A stretch of 64,000 nucleotides of DNA, taken from contig NZ_MSQB01000007.1 of the NCBI RefSeq assembly GCF_002149965.1, positions 82,881 to 146,880 on the forward strand, in the 5' to 3' direction. Numbering within the stretch: position 1 is the first letter of the stretch; the number at the start of each line of letters is the position of its first letter. A model generated the notes under the pieces. It had not been told where the DNA came from. It made no database searches and saw nothing but the letters and a program-made list of their open reading frames with translations. Of this stretch, positions 32,723 to 41,145 are shown in pieces. Origin of the DNA: Novosphingobium panipatense (GTDB lineage: Bacteria; Pseudomonadota; Alphaproteobacteria; Sphingomonadales; Sphingomonadaceae). A program made the translations under genes and the position numbers.

Positions 32723-33166
32723 ATGGGCATGTGCGACTTCAGCTTGCCGGCGATCGGTGAGCGGCACGAGAATGAGGATGGATCCAGCCGCCAGGAAGAG
32801 CTGGCGCGGTGCATCCCCGGCGAGCCAGTTCGTCTGGTTCGGGAGCCGGAGAATCCGCACGACCGGATGGCCGTTGCGGTGCTCAGTTGCAGAGGGGTGA
32901 AGGTCGGATACCTGAAGCGCGATCGTGCGGTCTGGATCGGCAGCAAAATCGATCGAGGCTATGACGTCAGGGCTATCGTGGAAAGAGTGAAAGGGGCCAC
33001 CCTCGAAGGCGCGGTGCTCGGCCTGGTCATGAGGGTGAACATGGAGGGCGAGGATCCGGAGCTGCCCGAACCGCCGGTTCGAATCCCTAATGGGCGCAAT
33101 CTGATAGCAAAAAATAATTCCATGGTATCGAACGTGGTATTGCAGCGAAGAGCTATATTATTTTAA
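32723..33166 (+). CDS. HIRAN-domain protein
   Basis: This is a 147-residue protein from ATG 32723 with AAGGGAG five bases upstream. Residues ~15-95 (PGEPVRLVREPENPHDRMAVAVLSCRGVKVGYLKRDRAVWIGSKIDRGYDVRAIVERV) form a standalone HIRAN domain, including the NPHDR...AV and GYL positions. HIRAN domains bind DNA ends, mostly 3' ends, in helicases such as HLTF/Rad5. The C-terminal ~40 residues are unlike the domain and pass through the suspected attachment site, so the original phage gene may have ended differently before integration. Confidence 0.8.
   Translation: MGMCDFSLPAIGERHENEDGSSRQEELARCIPGEPVRLVREPENPHDRMAVAVLSCRGVKVGYLKRDRAVWIGSKIDRGYDVRAIVERVKGATLEGAVLGLVMRVNMEGEDPELPEPPVRIPNGRNLIAKNNSMVSNVVLQRRAILF
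33076..33097. other. Candidate right prophage attachment site (tRNA T-arm-like)
   Basis: GGTTCGAATCC at 33076-33086 matches the T-arm/T-loop consensus found at the 3' end of tRNA genes, followed by CTAATGGGCGCA, which could be an acceptor-stem remnant. It lies exactly where phage genes stop and chromosomal genes begin, next to an AT-rich stretch. The T-stem is only partly paired, so this is not a complete tRNA. The left copy would be outside the window. Confidence 0.35.
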
Positions 33167-33350
33167 CGTGAAAACATGGGGTTGGAGGCATGATGTAGCT
33201 GCCTCCCGCTCCGCCATCTGTTCCCCGATCTCCGGCTGTAGAGGTCAAGCCCGCAAGGTGGCTTGCACTGTCCCGGATCGGCGCACCGTATTTTCGCCTC
33301 GTCGTCGATATTGGGTCGAAATCGGAGGAGCTGGCGGTTATCTCTGGGAT

Positions 33351-35147
33351 GTGGGTAGCAGCAATCTCCGGCAGACGATTCTGGTCTCGGCTTCGGCGGG
33401 TCTTCTCTATTTCGTTCTCGCCGCGATTGCCCTGCAACTGACCAGAGGTGCGGATGGGATCGCCACGGTGTGGCCCTCCAGCGGGGTGGCCGTGGCGGCG
33501 CTTCTGCTTGCCGGGGCGGGGCAGAGGGGATGGGTCCTGCTCTCCCTGGCTGCGGCCAGTTTCCTTGCCAACTTCGTCTGGAGCGGGGCGCTTGCACCGG
33601 CTTTCGGGCATACTGCCGCCAATGTGGTGGAAGCTCTGGTTGCCTACTGGATCATGCGGGATATCCAGCGGCGCAACGATTCCTTCTTCCATATCGCCGC
33701 CATCGCGCGGTTCTGTCTTGCGGCGGTTCTGGCCGCGCTGGCCAGTGCGACGATCGCGAGCCTGCTGGCAGGCGGCGGGATCGGGCACATGTTCGTGTCC
33801 TGGCTGACGACGGTTGCGCTGGGCATTCTCCTCGTCGTTCCGCTGATCATGAACTTCATGCATCCGGCCACTCACGGGCCAAGCCGGAGCGCCGGTCAAC
33901 TCGGGCGTACCGCCCTGGTTCTGGCGGCAGTAGCGCTGGTCGCCGGGGTGGTCTTTACCCAGTCGACTTATCCGTTGCTGTTCCTGCCCTTGCTGAGCGT
34001 GCTGCTTGCCACCTATTTCCTGGGCGCAACCGGCGCAACGTGCAGCATCCTGATCATTGCCGCGATCGGTTCCGTGGCGATCTGGCAGCATAGCGGATCG
34101 ATCAGCCTGCTGAACGCGGGCACCGAAGCGGAAGTGCTGTTCTTCCAGTTCTATCTTTTCACCCTGCTGGTCTCGGCGCTGCCGCTGGCGGCCATGATCG
34201 CCATGCGCGATCGCAGCTTTGCCGAAGTGGAGCGCGGGAAGCGCTGGCTGGAGATGTCGGAAGGTATCGCCAAAGTCGGCCACTGGCGGCTCGAACTGGC
34301 CGAGCAGCGCCTGTTCTGGTCGGGGGAAGTGTTCCGCATCCACGGTCTGGAGCCCGGCCCGCAGCCCGCACTCGACATGGCGGTGAACTTCTATCACCCG
34401 GAAGATCGCCCGCTGGTGGAAGGCACTCTGGCGCAGAGCCTGGAGACCCTCCAGCCGATCGAGTTCGAGGCGCGGATCGTGCGCCAGGACGGGGATATCC
34501 GCTACGTCTACAGTTGCAGTGAAGTGGAACTGCGCGAGGACGGCAAGCCCGGCGCGATCTTCGGGATATTCCAGGACGTGACCAACCGCGTTCTGGCCGC
34601 GATGGAGCTGGCCAGCGCCCGCGCCCGTGCCGAAGCGCGGGCGGACGAGGCGACCCAGCTGGCCGAGACCGATTCGCTGACCGAGATCGCCAATCGCCGC
34701 AAGGTTCTATCCTTCCTCGATACGGAGATCGCGAAAGCCGTCGTGCTGGGCGGCCCGCTGGCGATCGCGGTGCTGGACATCGATCGCTTCAAGCAGATCA
34801 ACGATCGTTTCGGCCACGCGGTGGGCGATCAGGTGATCCGCCGCGTGGCGCAAGTCTGCGCGCTGGCGACGCGCGGTTCGGATCTGGTGGGCCGGATCGG
34901 CGGCGAGGAATTCCTGATCGTCCTGCCGACTACAAGCGCCGAGATGGCCTTTGCCGTGGCCGAGCGCGTTCGCAGCGCGGTGGAGGCGATCGACTGGCAG
35001 CCGCTCGATCTCCAGCGCGTCACCGTAAGTATCGGGCTGGCCTCGCTGGGCGGTGGCATGGACCGGGAGGAACTGATGATCCGCGCGGATCGGGCGCTCT
35101 ACCAGGCCAAGAACGACGGGCGGAACATGCTGCGGCAGACGGGTTGA
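33351..35147 (+). CDS. MASE1-PAS-GGDEF diguanylate cyclase
   Basis: This 598-residue protein from GTG 33351 begins just before the MASE1 membrane sensor domain (~residues 10-290; LLYFVLAAIALQLTRGADGIATVWPSSGVAVAALLL, eight or so helices). A PAS domain follows (~300-415; VGHWRLELAEQRLFWSGEVFRIHGLEPG, YHPEDRPLVEG), then GGDEF (~435-595) with the active GGEEF signature and an RGSD inhibitory I-site five residues upstream. It should make c-di-GMP and be subject to product inhibition. The frame remains open upstream to 33168, but that part lacks family features and approaches the prophage junction. The true start is uncertain. Confidence 0.85.
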   Translation: MGSSNLRQTILVSASAGLLYFVLAAIALQLTRGADGIATVWPSSGVAVAALLLAGAGQRGWVLLSLAAASFLANFVWSGALAPAFGHTAANVVEALVAYWIMRDIQRRNDSFFHIAAIARFCLAAVLAALASATIASLLAGGGIGHMFVSWLTTVALGILLVVPLIMNFMHPATHGPSRSAGQLGRTALVLAAVALVAGVVFTQSTYPLLFLPLLSVLLATYFLGATGATCSILIIAAIGSVAIWQHSGSISLLNAGTEAEVLFFQFYLFTLLVSALPLAAMIAMRDRSFAEVERGKRWLEMSEGIAKVGHWRLELAEQRLFWSGEVFRIHGLEPGPQPALDMAVNFYHPEDRPLVEGTLAQSLETLQPIEFEARIVRQDGDIRYVYSCSEVELREDGKPGAIFGIFQDVTNRVLAAMELASARARAEARADEATQLAETDSLTEIANRRKVLSFLDTEIAKAVVLGGPLAIAVLDIDRFKQINDRFGHAVGDQVIRRVAQVCALATRGSDLVGRIGGEEFLIVLPTTSAEMAFAVAERVRSAVEAIDWQPLDLQRVTVSIGLASLGGGMDREELMIRADRALYQAKNDGRNMLRQTG

Positions 35148-35180
35148 ATCCGGCAAGCCTGGATGCTTGCTGGACGGATT
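35147..35180 (+). terminator. Nested hairpin after the first diguanylate cyclase
   Basis: GCAAGC (35153-35158) pairs with GCTTGC (35165-35170), flanked by AATCCG (35147-35152) and CGGATT (35175-35180). There is no strong T-tract, so termination is only possible. Confidence 0.35.
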
Positions 35181-35226
35181 GTTAACCATTGCATGGCATG
35201 GGTAGCCCGCCATCGAAGCGAGCCGG

Positions 35227-36330
35227 ATGACTTTCCCCGACGTTGATACCTTACGCCTGTGCAGCATGCTCTCGTCCAGCGCCTTCGGGTTCGTGTTCTG
35301 TGTGCTCTGGCTGCGGGACCGTGCCGCGACGCACTTCGTCTATTGGGCGCTGTCGTCTTTCGTCTACGTCGGCGTGCTCTATGCCTTCACCGCCGCACCG
35401 CGCGGATCGCTGGCGGCGTTCTCGCTGATCTATGCGGTGCTGGGGCTGACCCAGGTATTGCCCGTGGCAGGGGCTCTGGCGCTCGAAGGTGAGCGCGCAT
35501 GGCGGCGCTGGATGGTGGTTCCGGTGGCGAGCGCGGTGCTGGGCCATGTGCTGCCCGCAGCGTTCGGCGCATTGGACTGGGCACCGCGAAGCCAGAGCCT
35601 GCAGAGCGTCTGCGATGCGGCGGGCCTGGCGATATCGATGGGTGTTTCAGGTTACGTGCTGGCCTTTGGGCCGGGAGCGCGGCGCACGGTAGGGCGGCGC
35701 CTGGCCGGACTGGCGATGCTGGGTTACCTGCCGGGTTACATCCTCTCTATTTCCGGCGCCTTCTTCGACGTGCCGGGCAGAGACCTCGTAGCGTTGTTGG
35801 CCCTGCTTTCCGATCAGGTGCTGCTGGGCGTGCTCAATCTCGCCCTGCTGGCGATCCCGGTCGAACAGGTCCAGCGCAAGCTGCGCAATGCCGCCTTGCG
35901 CGACCCTCTGACCGGATGCTGGAACCGCGCCGGGCTGGAACAGGTCGCGGCGCGTTTCCTGTTACCGGGCGCAACGATCATCGCCATCGACGTCGACCAC
36001 TTCAAGGCCATCAACGACCGCCACGGCCACGCCGCAGGAGACGAAGTGCTCGTGGCCCTTGGCCGTGAGGCCGGAGCGCTGGCCGAAGCGCATGGCGGAC
36101 AGGCGGCAAGGCTGGGCGGGGACGAATTTCTGGTGCTTTTGCCTGCGGGATGTTGCGATCCTTCGCTCTTCATGGCGCTTCTGCATGAAAGGCTGGAGGG
36201 CAGCGGCGCGCTTGCCGACCTCTGGAGCGTGAGCATGGGCCTGGCCGCTGTCGAGGCAGACGATCGGCGGATCGACGATGTGATCGTTCGGGCGGATCGT
36301 TCGCTCTATGAAGCCAAGGCACGTCGCTAG
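35227..36330 (+). CDS. Membrane-bound GGDEF diguanylate cyclase without I-site
   Basis: This 367-residue protein has about six or seven transmembrane helices in residues 1-205 (e.g. FGFVFCVLWL, HFVYWALSSFVYVGVLYAF, LLGVLNLALLAIPV). A GGDEF domain follows (~215-365: LTGCWNRAGLEQ, IIAIDVDHFKAINDRHGHAAGDEVL, RLGGDEFLVLLPAG). The signature is intact, but the RxxD I-site is missing (the place reads AHGG), so product inhibition is not expected. It lies 79 bases after another cyclase gene. A signal for its membrane domain is unknown. Confidence 0.88.
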   Translation: MTFPDVDTLRLCSMLSSSAFGFVFCVLWLRDRAATHFVYWALSSFVYVGVLYAFTAAPRGSLAAFSLIYAVLGLTQVLPVAGALALEGERAWRRWMVVPVASAVLGHVLPAAFGALDWAPRSQSLQSVCDAAGLAISMGVSGYVLAFGPGARRTVGRRLAGLAMLGYLPGYILSISGAFFDVPGRDLVALLALLSDQVLLGVLNLALLAIPVEQVQRKLRNAALRDPLTGCWNRAGLEQVAARFLLPGATIIAIDVDHFKAINDRHGHAAGDEVLVALGREAGALAEAHGGQAARLGGDEFLVLLPAGCCDPSLFMALLHERLEGSGALADLWSVSMGLAAVEADDRRIDDVIVRADRSLYEAKARR

Positions 36331-36356
36331 GTTCAGATTCAGGGCTGAGTCCAGAT

Positions 36357-37142
36357 TCAGGGGCGCAGTACCCAACCGCCGTCGACGTGGATGGTCTGGC
36401 CGGTAATCCAGGCGCCCGCATCCGAACAGAGCAGTAGCGCGGTGCCAACCAGTTCGTCCGGCGCGCCGCGCGCCCTGAGGGCGCAGGTCATGTTGAGGAA
36501 CTGGATGAAGGGCGAATCGTCGGGAACCAGCATCTTGCCCGCGTCCGACGTGACATTGCCGGGGGCGATGGCGTTGCAGGTGATGCCGTCCTTGCCGAAC
36601 TGCTTCGCCAGCGTGGTCGTCAAGCCCACCAGCGCCAGCTTGGTGATGCCGTAGAGCCCGGTGGCCGGGAAAGCGCCGCCCGAGGCCTGGTTGACGATCC
36701 GCCCACCGCCGCGCTCACGCATCGAGGGGATCACCGCGCGGGCGCAGAGCAGGGCGCCATTGAGGTTCACCGCGAAGGCCTTGTTCCAGGCATCGAGGCT
36801 GACCGTTTCGCAATTGTCGTAGCTAACGTCGACCATCAGCGCGGCGTTGTTGATGAGGATGTCGACACCGCCGAACGCCTCCTTCGCGGCGGTGGCCATG
36901 GCGAGTGTGGAGGCTTCGTCGGAGACGTCCACCTGCACGCCGAGGGCCTTGCCGCCTGCCGCGACGATCTCGTCCGCGACGGCCTTGGCGCCGTCACCAT
37001 TGAGGTCCGCCACGACGATGGAGGCGCCCGCATTGGCAAGGCCCAGCGCATAGGCACGGCCAATGGAGTTGCCGCGCCCGCCCGCGCCGGTGACGACGGC
37101 CACTTTGCCGTCGAGGCGGAACTGATCGAGAGAAAATGCCAT
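36357..37142 (-). CDS. SDR-family NAD(P)-dependent oxidoreductase
   Basis: This 261-residue short-chain dehydrogenase has the N-terminal nucleotide motif TGAGGRGNSIG, the NNAA motif (ILINNAALMVD), Ser in NQASGG, the YGITKLAL active-site Tyr-x-x-x-Lys, and C-terminal VDGGWVLRP. The start ATG 37142 has AGGAG 8 bases upstream; the frame continuing further upstream is a shadow. It is the last gene of a five-gene leftward catabolic run and probably oxidises an alcohol intermediate or reduces a ketone. An 11-bp direct repeat (CAGATTCAGGG) lies at 36334 and 36352 across its stop codon. Confidence 0.9.
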   Translation of the reverse strand: MAFSLDQFRLDGKVAVVTGAGGRGNSIGRAYALGLANAGASIVVADLNGDGAKAVADEIVAAGGKALGVQVDVSDEASTLAMATAAKEAFGGVDILINNAALMVDVSYDNCETVSLDAWNKAFAVNLNGALLCARAVIPSMRERGGGRIVNQASGGAFPATGLYGITKLALVGLTTTLAKQFGKDGITCNAIAPGNVTSDAGKMLVPDDSPFIQFLNMTCALRARGAPDELVGTALLLCSDAGAWITGQTIHVDGGWVLRP

Positions 37143-37156
37143 GGATATGTCTCCTG

Positions 37157-37927
37157 TCAGCCTGCCGTGATGCCCGCGTCGAGCGAAAGGCAGGCGCCAT
37201 GAAAGCCGCGACCGGCGGGGGAGGCGAGCAGCACGACGAGGTCGGCCACGTCCTCCACCTCGACCTGCCCGCGCATTCCCGAAAAGCGCTTGAGCAGTTC
37301 GAAGTCGCAGTTTTCGGGCGGGGTGAAGTTGGTCGCGATATTGGTGATCATGCCGCCGGGCGCGACGGCGTTGATGCGGATGGGTTGCTTCTGGAATTCC
37401 ATCGCCATGGCCTTGGTCATGCCGACAAGGCCCCACTTGCTGGCGCAATAGGCGGCGGCATAGGCCTCCCCGATGTAGGACGCGCAGGAGGCGACGTTGA
37501 CCACCGCACCGTTCATTTCCAGCAGGTGCGGGATCGCCGCCTGCGAGAGGAAGAACGGGGCGTTGAGATTGACATCGATGGTGCGTTCGTACTGCGCCTG
37601 CGGCATCTGCGGGGTGTTGGCGAGGTAGATCAGCCCGGCGACGTTGCAGAGCGCGTCGAGGCGGCCGAATTTCTCCACCGCATGGGCCACGACGGCATGG
37701 CAGGCGGCAGGGTCGGACAGATCCGCCACTTCGCAGCCCACCTTGCGGCCGTGCGGGGCGAGCAGCTGCGTGGTTTCGGCAAGGCCGGCCTCGTTCACGT
37801 CCACCAGCCAGACGTCGCAGCCTGCTTCGGCCAGCTTGAGCGCGGTCATCCGCCCAAGGCCCGAAGCTGCGCCGGTGACGACGGCGGCCTTGCCCGTCAT
37901 GTCGAGGGTCTTGAAGATCACGCTCAT
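37157..37927 (-). CDS. SDR-family NAD(P)-dependent oxidoreductase
   Basis: This 256-residue short-chain dehydrogenase has TGAASGLGR, the NVAGL segment, Ser in VASCASYIG, the YCASKWGLVG catalytic Tyr/Lys and a C-terminal LSLDAGITAG. It is 14 bases from the next SDR gene and overlaps the upstream dehydrogenase gene by four bases, so it is clearly in one operon. The two SDRs differ enough to act on successive or distinct intermediates. The substrate is not decidable from sequence. Confidence 0.9.
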   Translation of the reverse strand: MSVIFKTLDMTGKAAVVTGAASGLGRMTALKLAEAGCDVWLVDVNEAGLAETTQLLAPHGRKVGCEVADLSDPAACHAVVAHAVEKFGRLDALCNVAGLIYLANTPQMPQAQYERTIDVNLNAPFFLSQAAIPHLLEMNGAVVNVASCASYIGEAYAAAYCASKWGLVGMTKAMAMEFQKQPIRINAVAPGGMITNIATNFTPPENCDFELLKRFSGMRGQVEVEDVADLVVLLASPAGRGFHGACLSLDAGITAG

Positions 37928-38730
37928 GCCGTCGGTTCCGTTTCGTTGAGAGCAGCGTGAAGGAAGGGATCGGCGGCTCGTGCCAAGGCGTTGTCGGGCG
38001 CGGTGATGGTGCCGAGCAGGTCCACATCCTTGCGCAGCAGCTTGCCGCCGTGGGCGAAGGCTGCCGGTGCGGGCAGGCGGGCGTAGACCTCGAAGCCGAA
38101 GCTGCGGCCGCTGGAATGCCTGATGAGATCGGCAAGGGCGCCCCGGTCGATGTCGAGCTCTTCGCCCAGTGAAAGCGCAGCATGGGCCAAGCCCATGTTC
38201 GCGGCCATCAGTGCGTTGTTGACGATCTTGGCGCGCTGGCCGGAGCCGACCGGCCCGAGCAGCACCGCCTTGCCCGCAAAGCTCTCCATCACGGGAAGCG
38301 CCTGCGCAAAGGCCGCCTCGCTACCTCCGCACATGACGGTGAGAGTGCCCGCCGTCGCGCCTGCGCCGCCGCCGCTGACGGGCGCGTCGAGCAGGGCGAT
38401 GCCGCGCTTTTCCGCTTCCGCCGCCAGTCGCTCGCAGGTCTGCGGCAGGATCGTGGAGTGGATGACCAGGACACTGCCCGGCTTCATGACCGGTAGCAGT
38501 TGCGCGCAAATCTCCGTGACGCCCGCGTCGTCGACCACGCAGACGCCCACGTGATTGCAGCGTTCGCCCAGTTCGGCGACCGATGCCGCGCGAAGTGCCC
38601 CCTTGGCAGCGAGGTCGTCCGCTGTCTCCGGCCGACGAGCCCAGACGGTGAGTTCGTGGCCTGCCGCCAGCATCCGTTCCGCCATGGGCGCACCTTGCGA
38701 GCCAAGGCCGATAAAACCTGCCCTAACCAT
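37924..38730 (-). CDS. 3-hydroxyisobutyrate dehydrogenase-family oxidoreductase
   Basis: This 268-residue beta-hydroxyacid dehydrogenase has the Rossmann motif GFIGLGSQGAPMAERMLAAGH, the substrate motif LLDAPVSGGGAGATAGTLTVMCGG, and the catalytic Lys region GQRAKIVNNALMAANMGLAHAALSLGEE. The C-terminal helical domain includes GRSFGFEVYAR and KDVDLL. It oxidises a beta-hydroxyacid to a semialdehyde or ketoacid using NAD(P). It overlaps neighbours on both sides. Its product could feed the aldehyde dehydrogenase of the same operon. Confidence 0.9.
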   Translation of the reverse strand: MVRAGFIGLGSQGAPMAERMLAAGHELTVWARRPETADDLAAKGALRAASVAELGERCNHVGVCVVDDAGVTEICAQLLPVMKPGSVLVIHSTILPQTCERLAAEAEKRGIALLDAPVSGGGAGATAGTLTVMCGGSEAAFAQALPVMESFAGKAVLLGPVGSGQRAKIVNNALMAANMGLAHAALSLGEELDIDRGALADLIRHSSGRSFGFEVYARLPAPAAFAHGGKLLRKDVDLLGTITAPDNALARAADPFLHAALNETEPTA

Positions 38731-39505
38731 GCCAGGGGAGACCTTTCGCCACCTTGTCCATCATTTCCAGCACCACGCCCTGAATGCGCGAGGCTTTCGG
38801 CCAACCGGCGTGGGTGCCGTATTGCAAGCAGAATTCCAGCATCTCCGCTGGCTGGCAGTTGCCGCTCGCCATGGCCGCGTGGATGTGGCTGCGGATCGGG
38901 ATTTCCGCGCCGGATTCGCACACGCCCACCAGCGTGATCCAGCGGCGCGAAGGCTCGTCCAGCCCGCGACGACACCACATCTCTCCGAAGACGAAGTTGT
39001 TGATGCCTTCCAGATAGGGCGTGGCGGGCGGGCCGGGCGGGAAGGTCATGACCTGCGCGAATTCGTCATGCCCGCGCTGGCTGCGCACATCAGGATCCCA
39101 TGGCTGCGGGCAGATCGCAGGCACATCGGCGGGCGTCAGGCCAAGTTCCTCCGCCACGCGGGAGATCGCGCGGTCCAACATTCCGCCGTTGCCCCAACCA
39201 GCATAGACGGCGAGATGCAGTGCCGCTTCGCGCAGTTCGGCAAGGGTAAGCGTTTCGTTCGTCAAAGCGCCGCGCACGAAATCGTCGATCTGGCGGTCTT
39301 CGAGCCCGCAAGTCACCGCGCTCGCAATCGCGACAAGGAAGCGCGGGCGGCGGGGCAATCCGGGCCGCGTCCAGACCTCGGCGAAGACGAAATCGCGCCA
39401 GGATTCCTCCAGCAGCGTCGTGGGCGGACGAGCCGGGCGGGCGGTCACTTCGGCCTCGGTGGCGAGGCCGCGTGCGTTACGCTCTTCGGGTTGGAGCAGT
39501 GCCAT
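38723..39505 (-). CDS. Tandem carboxymuconolactone decarboxylase-like protein
   Basis: This 260-residue protein has two AhpD/CMD-type helical repeats: ~residues 25-125 (SWRDFVFAEVWTRPGLPRRPRFLVAIASAVTCG...ELREAALHLAVYAGWG) and ~160-260 (NNFVFGEMWCRRGLDEPSRRWITLVGVCESG...AEMLEFCLQYGTHAGWP). The typical CxxC redox pair is absent, so decarboxylase/lactonase-like or cleavage chemistry is more likely than peroxidase. It overlaps the dehydrogenase gene by eight bases. Such proteins occur in aromatic and terpenoid degradation clusters. Confidence 0.85.
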   Translation of the reverse strand: MALLQPEERNARGLATEAEVTARPARPPTTLLEESWRDFVFAEVWTRPGLPRRPRFLVAIASAVTCGLEDRQIDDFVRGALTNETLTLAELREAALHLAVYAGWGNGGMLDRAISRVAEELGLTPADVPAICPQPWDPDVRSQRGHDEFAQVMTFPPGPPATPYLEGINNFVFGEMWCRRGLDEPSRRWITLVGVCESGAEIPIRSHIHAAMASGNCQPAEMLEFCLQYGTHAGWPKASRIQGVVLEMMDKVAKGLPWHG

Positions 39506-39516
39506 CCGTGCTCTCC

Positions 39517-40989
39517 TCAGTCCTGAAGGTTGACCCAGACGTTGCGGACCTGCTGGAACTCGCGCAGACCCTCGATCCCGCCAAGGCGGCCGTGGCCGGA
39601 ATGCTTCATGCCGCCGAAGGGCACGCAGGGCGTCATCGCCTCGCCAGATCCGTTGACCTGCACCTGCCCCGCCATCATCTGCCCGGCGACACGGTGCGCG
39701 CGGGCGAGATTGGTGGTGTGGACATAGGCGCCAAGGCCGTAGTCGCTGTCGTTGGCAAGCCGGATCGCCTCTTCCTCGCTGTCGAACGGGGTGACGACGA
39801 GGACCGGGCCGAACACTTCGTTGCGGGCGATCTCGCTTGTGGGATCTATTCCGGCAAGCACGGTGATCGGATAGAAGTAGCCTTCGCCGTGATCGCCCTC
39901 CATCCGGGCGCCGCCGCAGAGCACTTCGCCGCCTTGCTCCACGCCGCGACGGACCATGCCGTCGATCCGGTTCAGCGCGGTCTGCGAGATGACCGGGCCC
40001 ATGAAGGTATCCATCGCGAAGGGATCGCCCACTTTCACATGCGCGGCCATGGCCTTCAGCATCTGGAGATAGGGTTCGTAGACCGCGCGCTCGACCAGCA
40101 GGCGGGTGCCGTTGACGCAGCCCTGTCCGTTGGCGCTGACCGCGCCGGAAAGCCCGCGCTTCGCCGCGGCCTGAAGGTCCGCATCGGCAAAGACGATCAC
40201 TGCCGACTTACCGCCGAGTTCAAGGCCTACGGGCTTCAGCGTTTCGGACGCGTTGGCGAGGATTTTCCTGGCCGTCGCGCCGCTGCCGATGAATTCGATC
40301 TTGTCGATGCCGGGATGGCCGACCATCGCCGCGCCGACATCGGGGCCGCCGGTGACGAGGTTGACCACGCCCGGCGGGAAGCCCGCTTCGTGGATCGCCT
40401 CCATCAGTTTCATCAGTGACCAGGGCGCGAGTTCGGGGGCTTTCAGCACCACGCAGTTTCCGGCGGCGAGGGCGGGGGCCATGACCATCGTTGCGGCGAA
40501 CAGAGGGCCGTTCCAAGGCACGATAACCCCGACGGTGCCGTAAGGCTCGTACATCACATAGTCGTGTGCGGGCCCGCCCCAGGTGGAGACGGTGCGCCCG
40601 TCGATCTTGTCCGCCCAGCCGCCGAAATAGCGGAACTTCTGCGCGGCATCGAAGCTCATGTGGCCGCCTGCGATCAGGATCGATCCGTTCTCCGCCGTCA
40701 GCAACGGCGTCATTTCGGCGGCACCGGCCTCGATTATCGAGGCGAGCCGGAACATCAGATCGCGCCGCCTGTCGCCGGGCAAGGCGCGCCATGCCGGATG
40801 CGCCGCTTTCGCGGCGGCGACCGCACGGTCAACGTCGTCGGGGGATGCGAGCCGGATTTCGCGCGTGATCCGGCCGGTGCCGGGGTAGACGTGGCCCCAG
40901 TCGATGCCATTGCCGGAGTGCGCCCTTTCCTCGCCGATGACCATTGAAAACTCGGGAAACGCCGAGATGTCCGGGTGTTGGAAGCCCAT
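39517..40989 (-). CDS. Aldehyde dehydrogenase family protein
   Basis: This 490-residue NAD(P)-dependent aldehyde dehydrogenase has the PWNGPLFAATMVMAPALAAGNCVVLKAPE cofactor segment, GSGATARKI, catalytic Glu in LELGGKSA, nucleophile Cys in NGQGCVNGTR, NEVFGPVL, and the C-terminal GGMKHSGHGR...LREFQQVRNVWV. All key residues are present. It is first in the leftward operon, behind a TTGACC (41066-41071 on the opposite strand) and TATCCT promoter pair separated by 16 bases. It probably oxidises the aldehyde intermediate of the pathway to an acid. Confidence 0.92.
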   Translation of the reverse strand: MGFQHPDISAFPEFSMVIGEERAHSGNGIDWGHVYPGTGRITREIRLASPDDVDRAVAAAKAAHPAWRALPGDRRRDLMFRLASIIEAGAAEMTPLLTAENGSILIAGGHMSFDAAQKFRYFGGWADKIDGRTVSTWGGPAHDYVMYEPYGTVGVIVPWNGPLFAATMVMAPALAAGNCVVLKAPELAPWSLMKLMEAIHEAGFPPGVVNLVTGGPDVGAAMVGHPGIDKIEFIGSGATARKILANASETLKPVGLELGGKSAVIVFADADLQAAAKRGLSGAVSANGQGCVNGTRLLVERAVYEPYLQMLKAMAAHVKVGDPFAMDTFMGPVISQTALNRIDGMVRRGVEQGGEVLCGGARMEGDHGEGYFYPITVLAGIDPTSEIARNEVFGPVLVVTPFDSEEEAIRLANDSDYGLGAYVHTTNLARAHRVAGQMMAGQVQVNGSGEAMTPCVPFGGMKHSGHGRLGGIEGLREFQQVRNVWVNLQD

Positions 40990-41043
40990 GCTCGTTTCAG
41001 TCCTCTCCGGGTGGCGACACGAGAAGTCGCTCTGATGAGAGGA

Positions 41044-41076
41044 AGGATATGGATCTAATATAAGCGGTCAATTGAC
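41044..41076 (-). promoter_or_regulatory. Probable promoter of the leftward catabolic operon with a 10-bp dyad
   Basis: On the minus strand TTGACC (41066-41071) and TATCCT (41044-41049) are 16 bases apart. A perfect dyad GTCAATTGAC (41067-41076) overlaps the -35 element, a place where a repressor such as the divergent GntR protein could block transcription. The assignment is by pattern only. Confidence 0.5.
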
Positions 41077-41118
41077 TTGAATTCTCGGTAATGGCGCTCA
41101 AAGTATCGCTATATTTTT

Positions 41119-41136
41119 AATAATATGCATATTATT
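41119..41136. promoter_or_regulatory. Perfect 18-bp palindrome upstream of the GntR regulator
   Basis: AATAATATGCATATTATT is a perfect 18-bp dyad ending one base before the GGAGG ribosome site of the GntR-family gene. Its place suggests an autoregulatory operator. Confidence 0.65.
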
Positions 41137-41145
41137 GGAGGATTC

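Noticed and set aside
33168..33350. N-terminal extension of the MASE1 diguanylate cyclase
   Set aside because: The extra 61 residues are Arg/Ser/Cys-rich and unlike MASE1 proteins, and they start at the prophage junction. It could still be real if an internal start is absent, so the start remains uncertain.
36334..36362. Two copies of CAGATTCAGGG as an attachment or repeat element
   Set aside because: Two 11-bp copies 18 bp apart at a convergent gene end can arise by local duplication; no further structure is present.
36357..38183. A 608-codon continuous minus frame suggesting a fusion of two enzymes
   Set aside because: Only the last 261 codons are SDR-like, with their own ribosome site. 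The upstream part is the wrong frame of two other genes.
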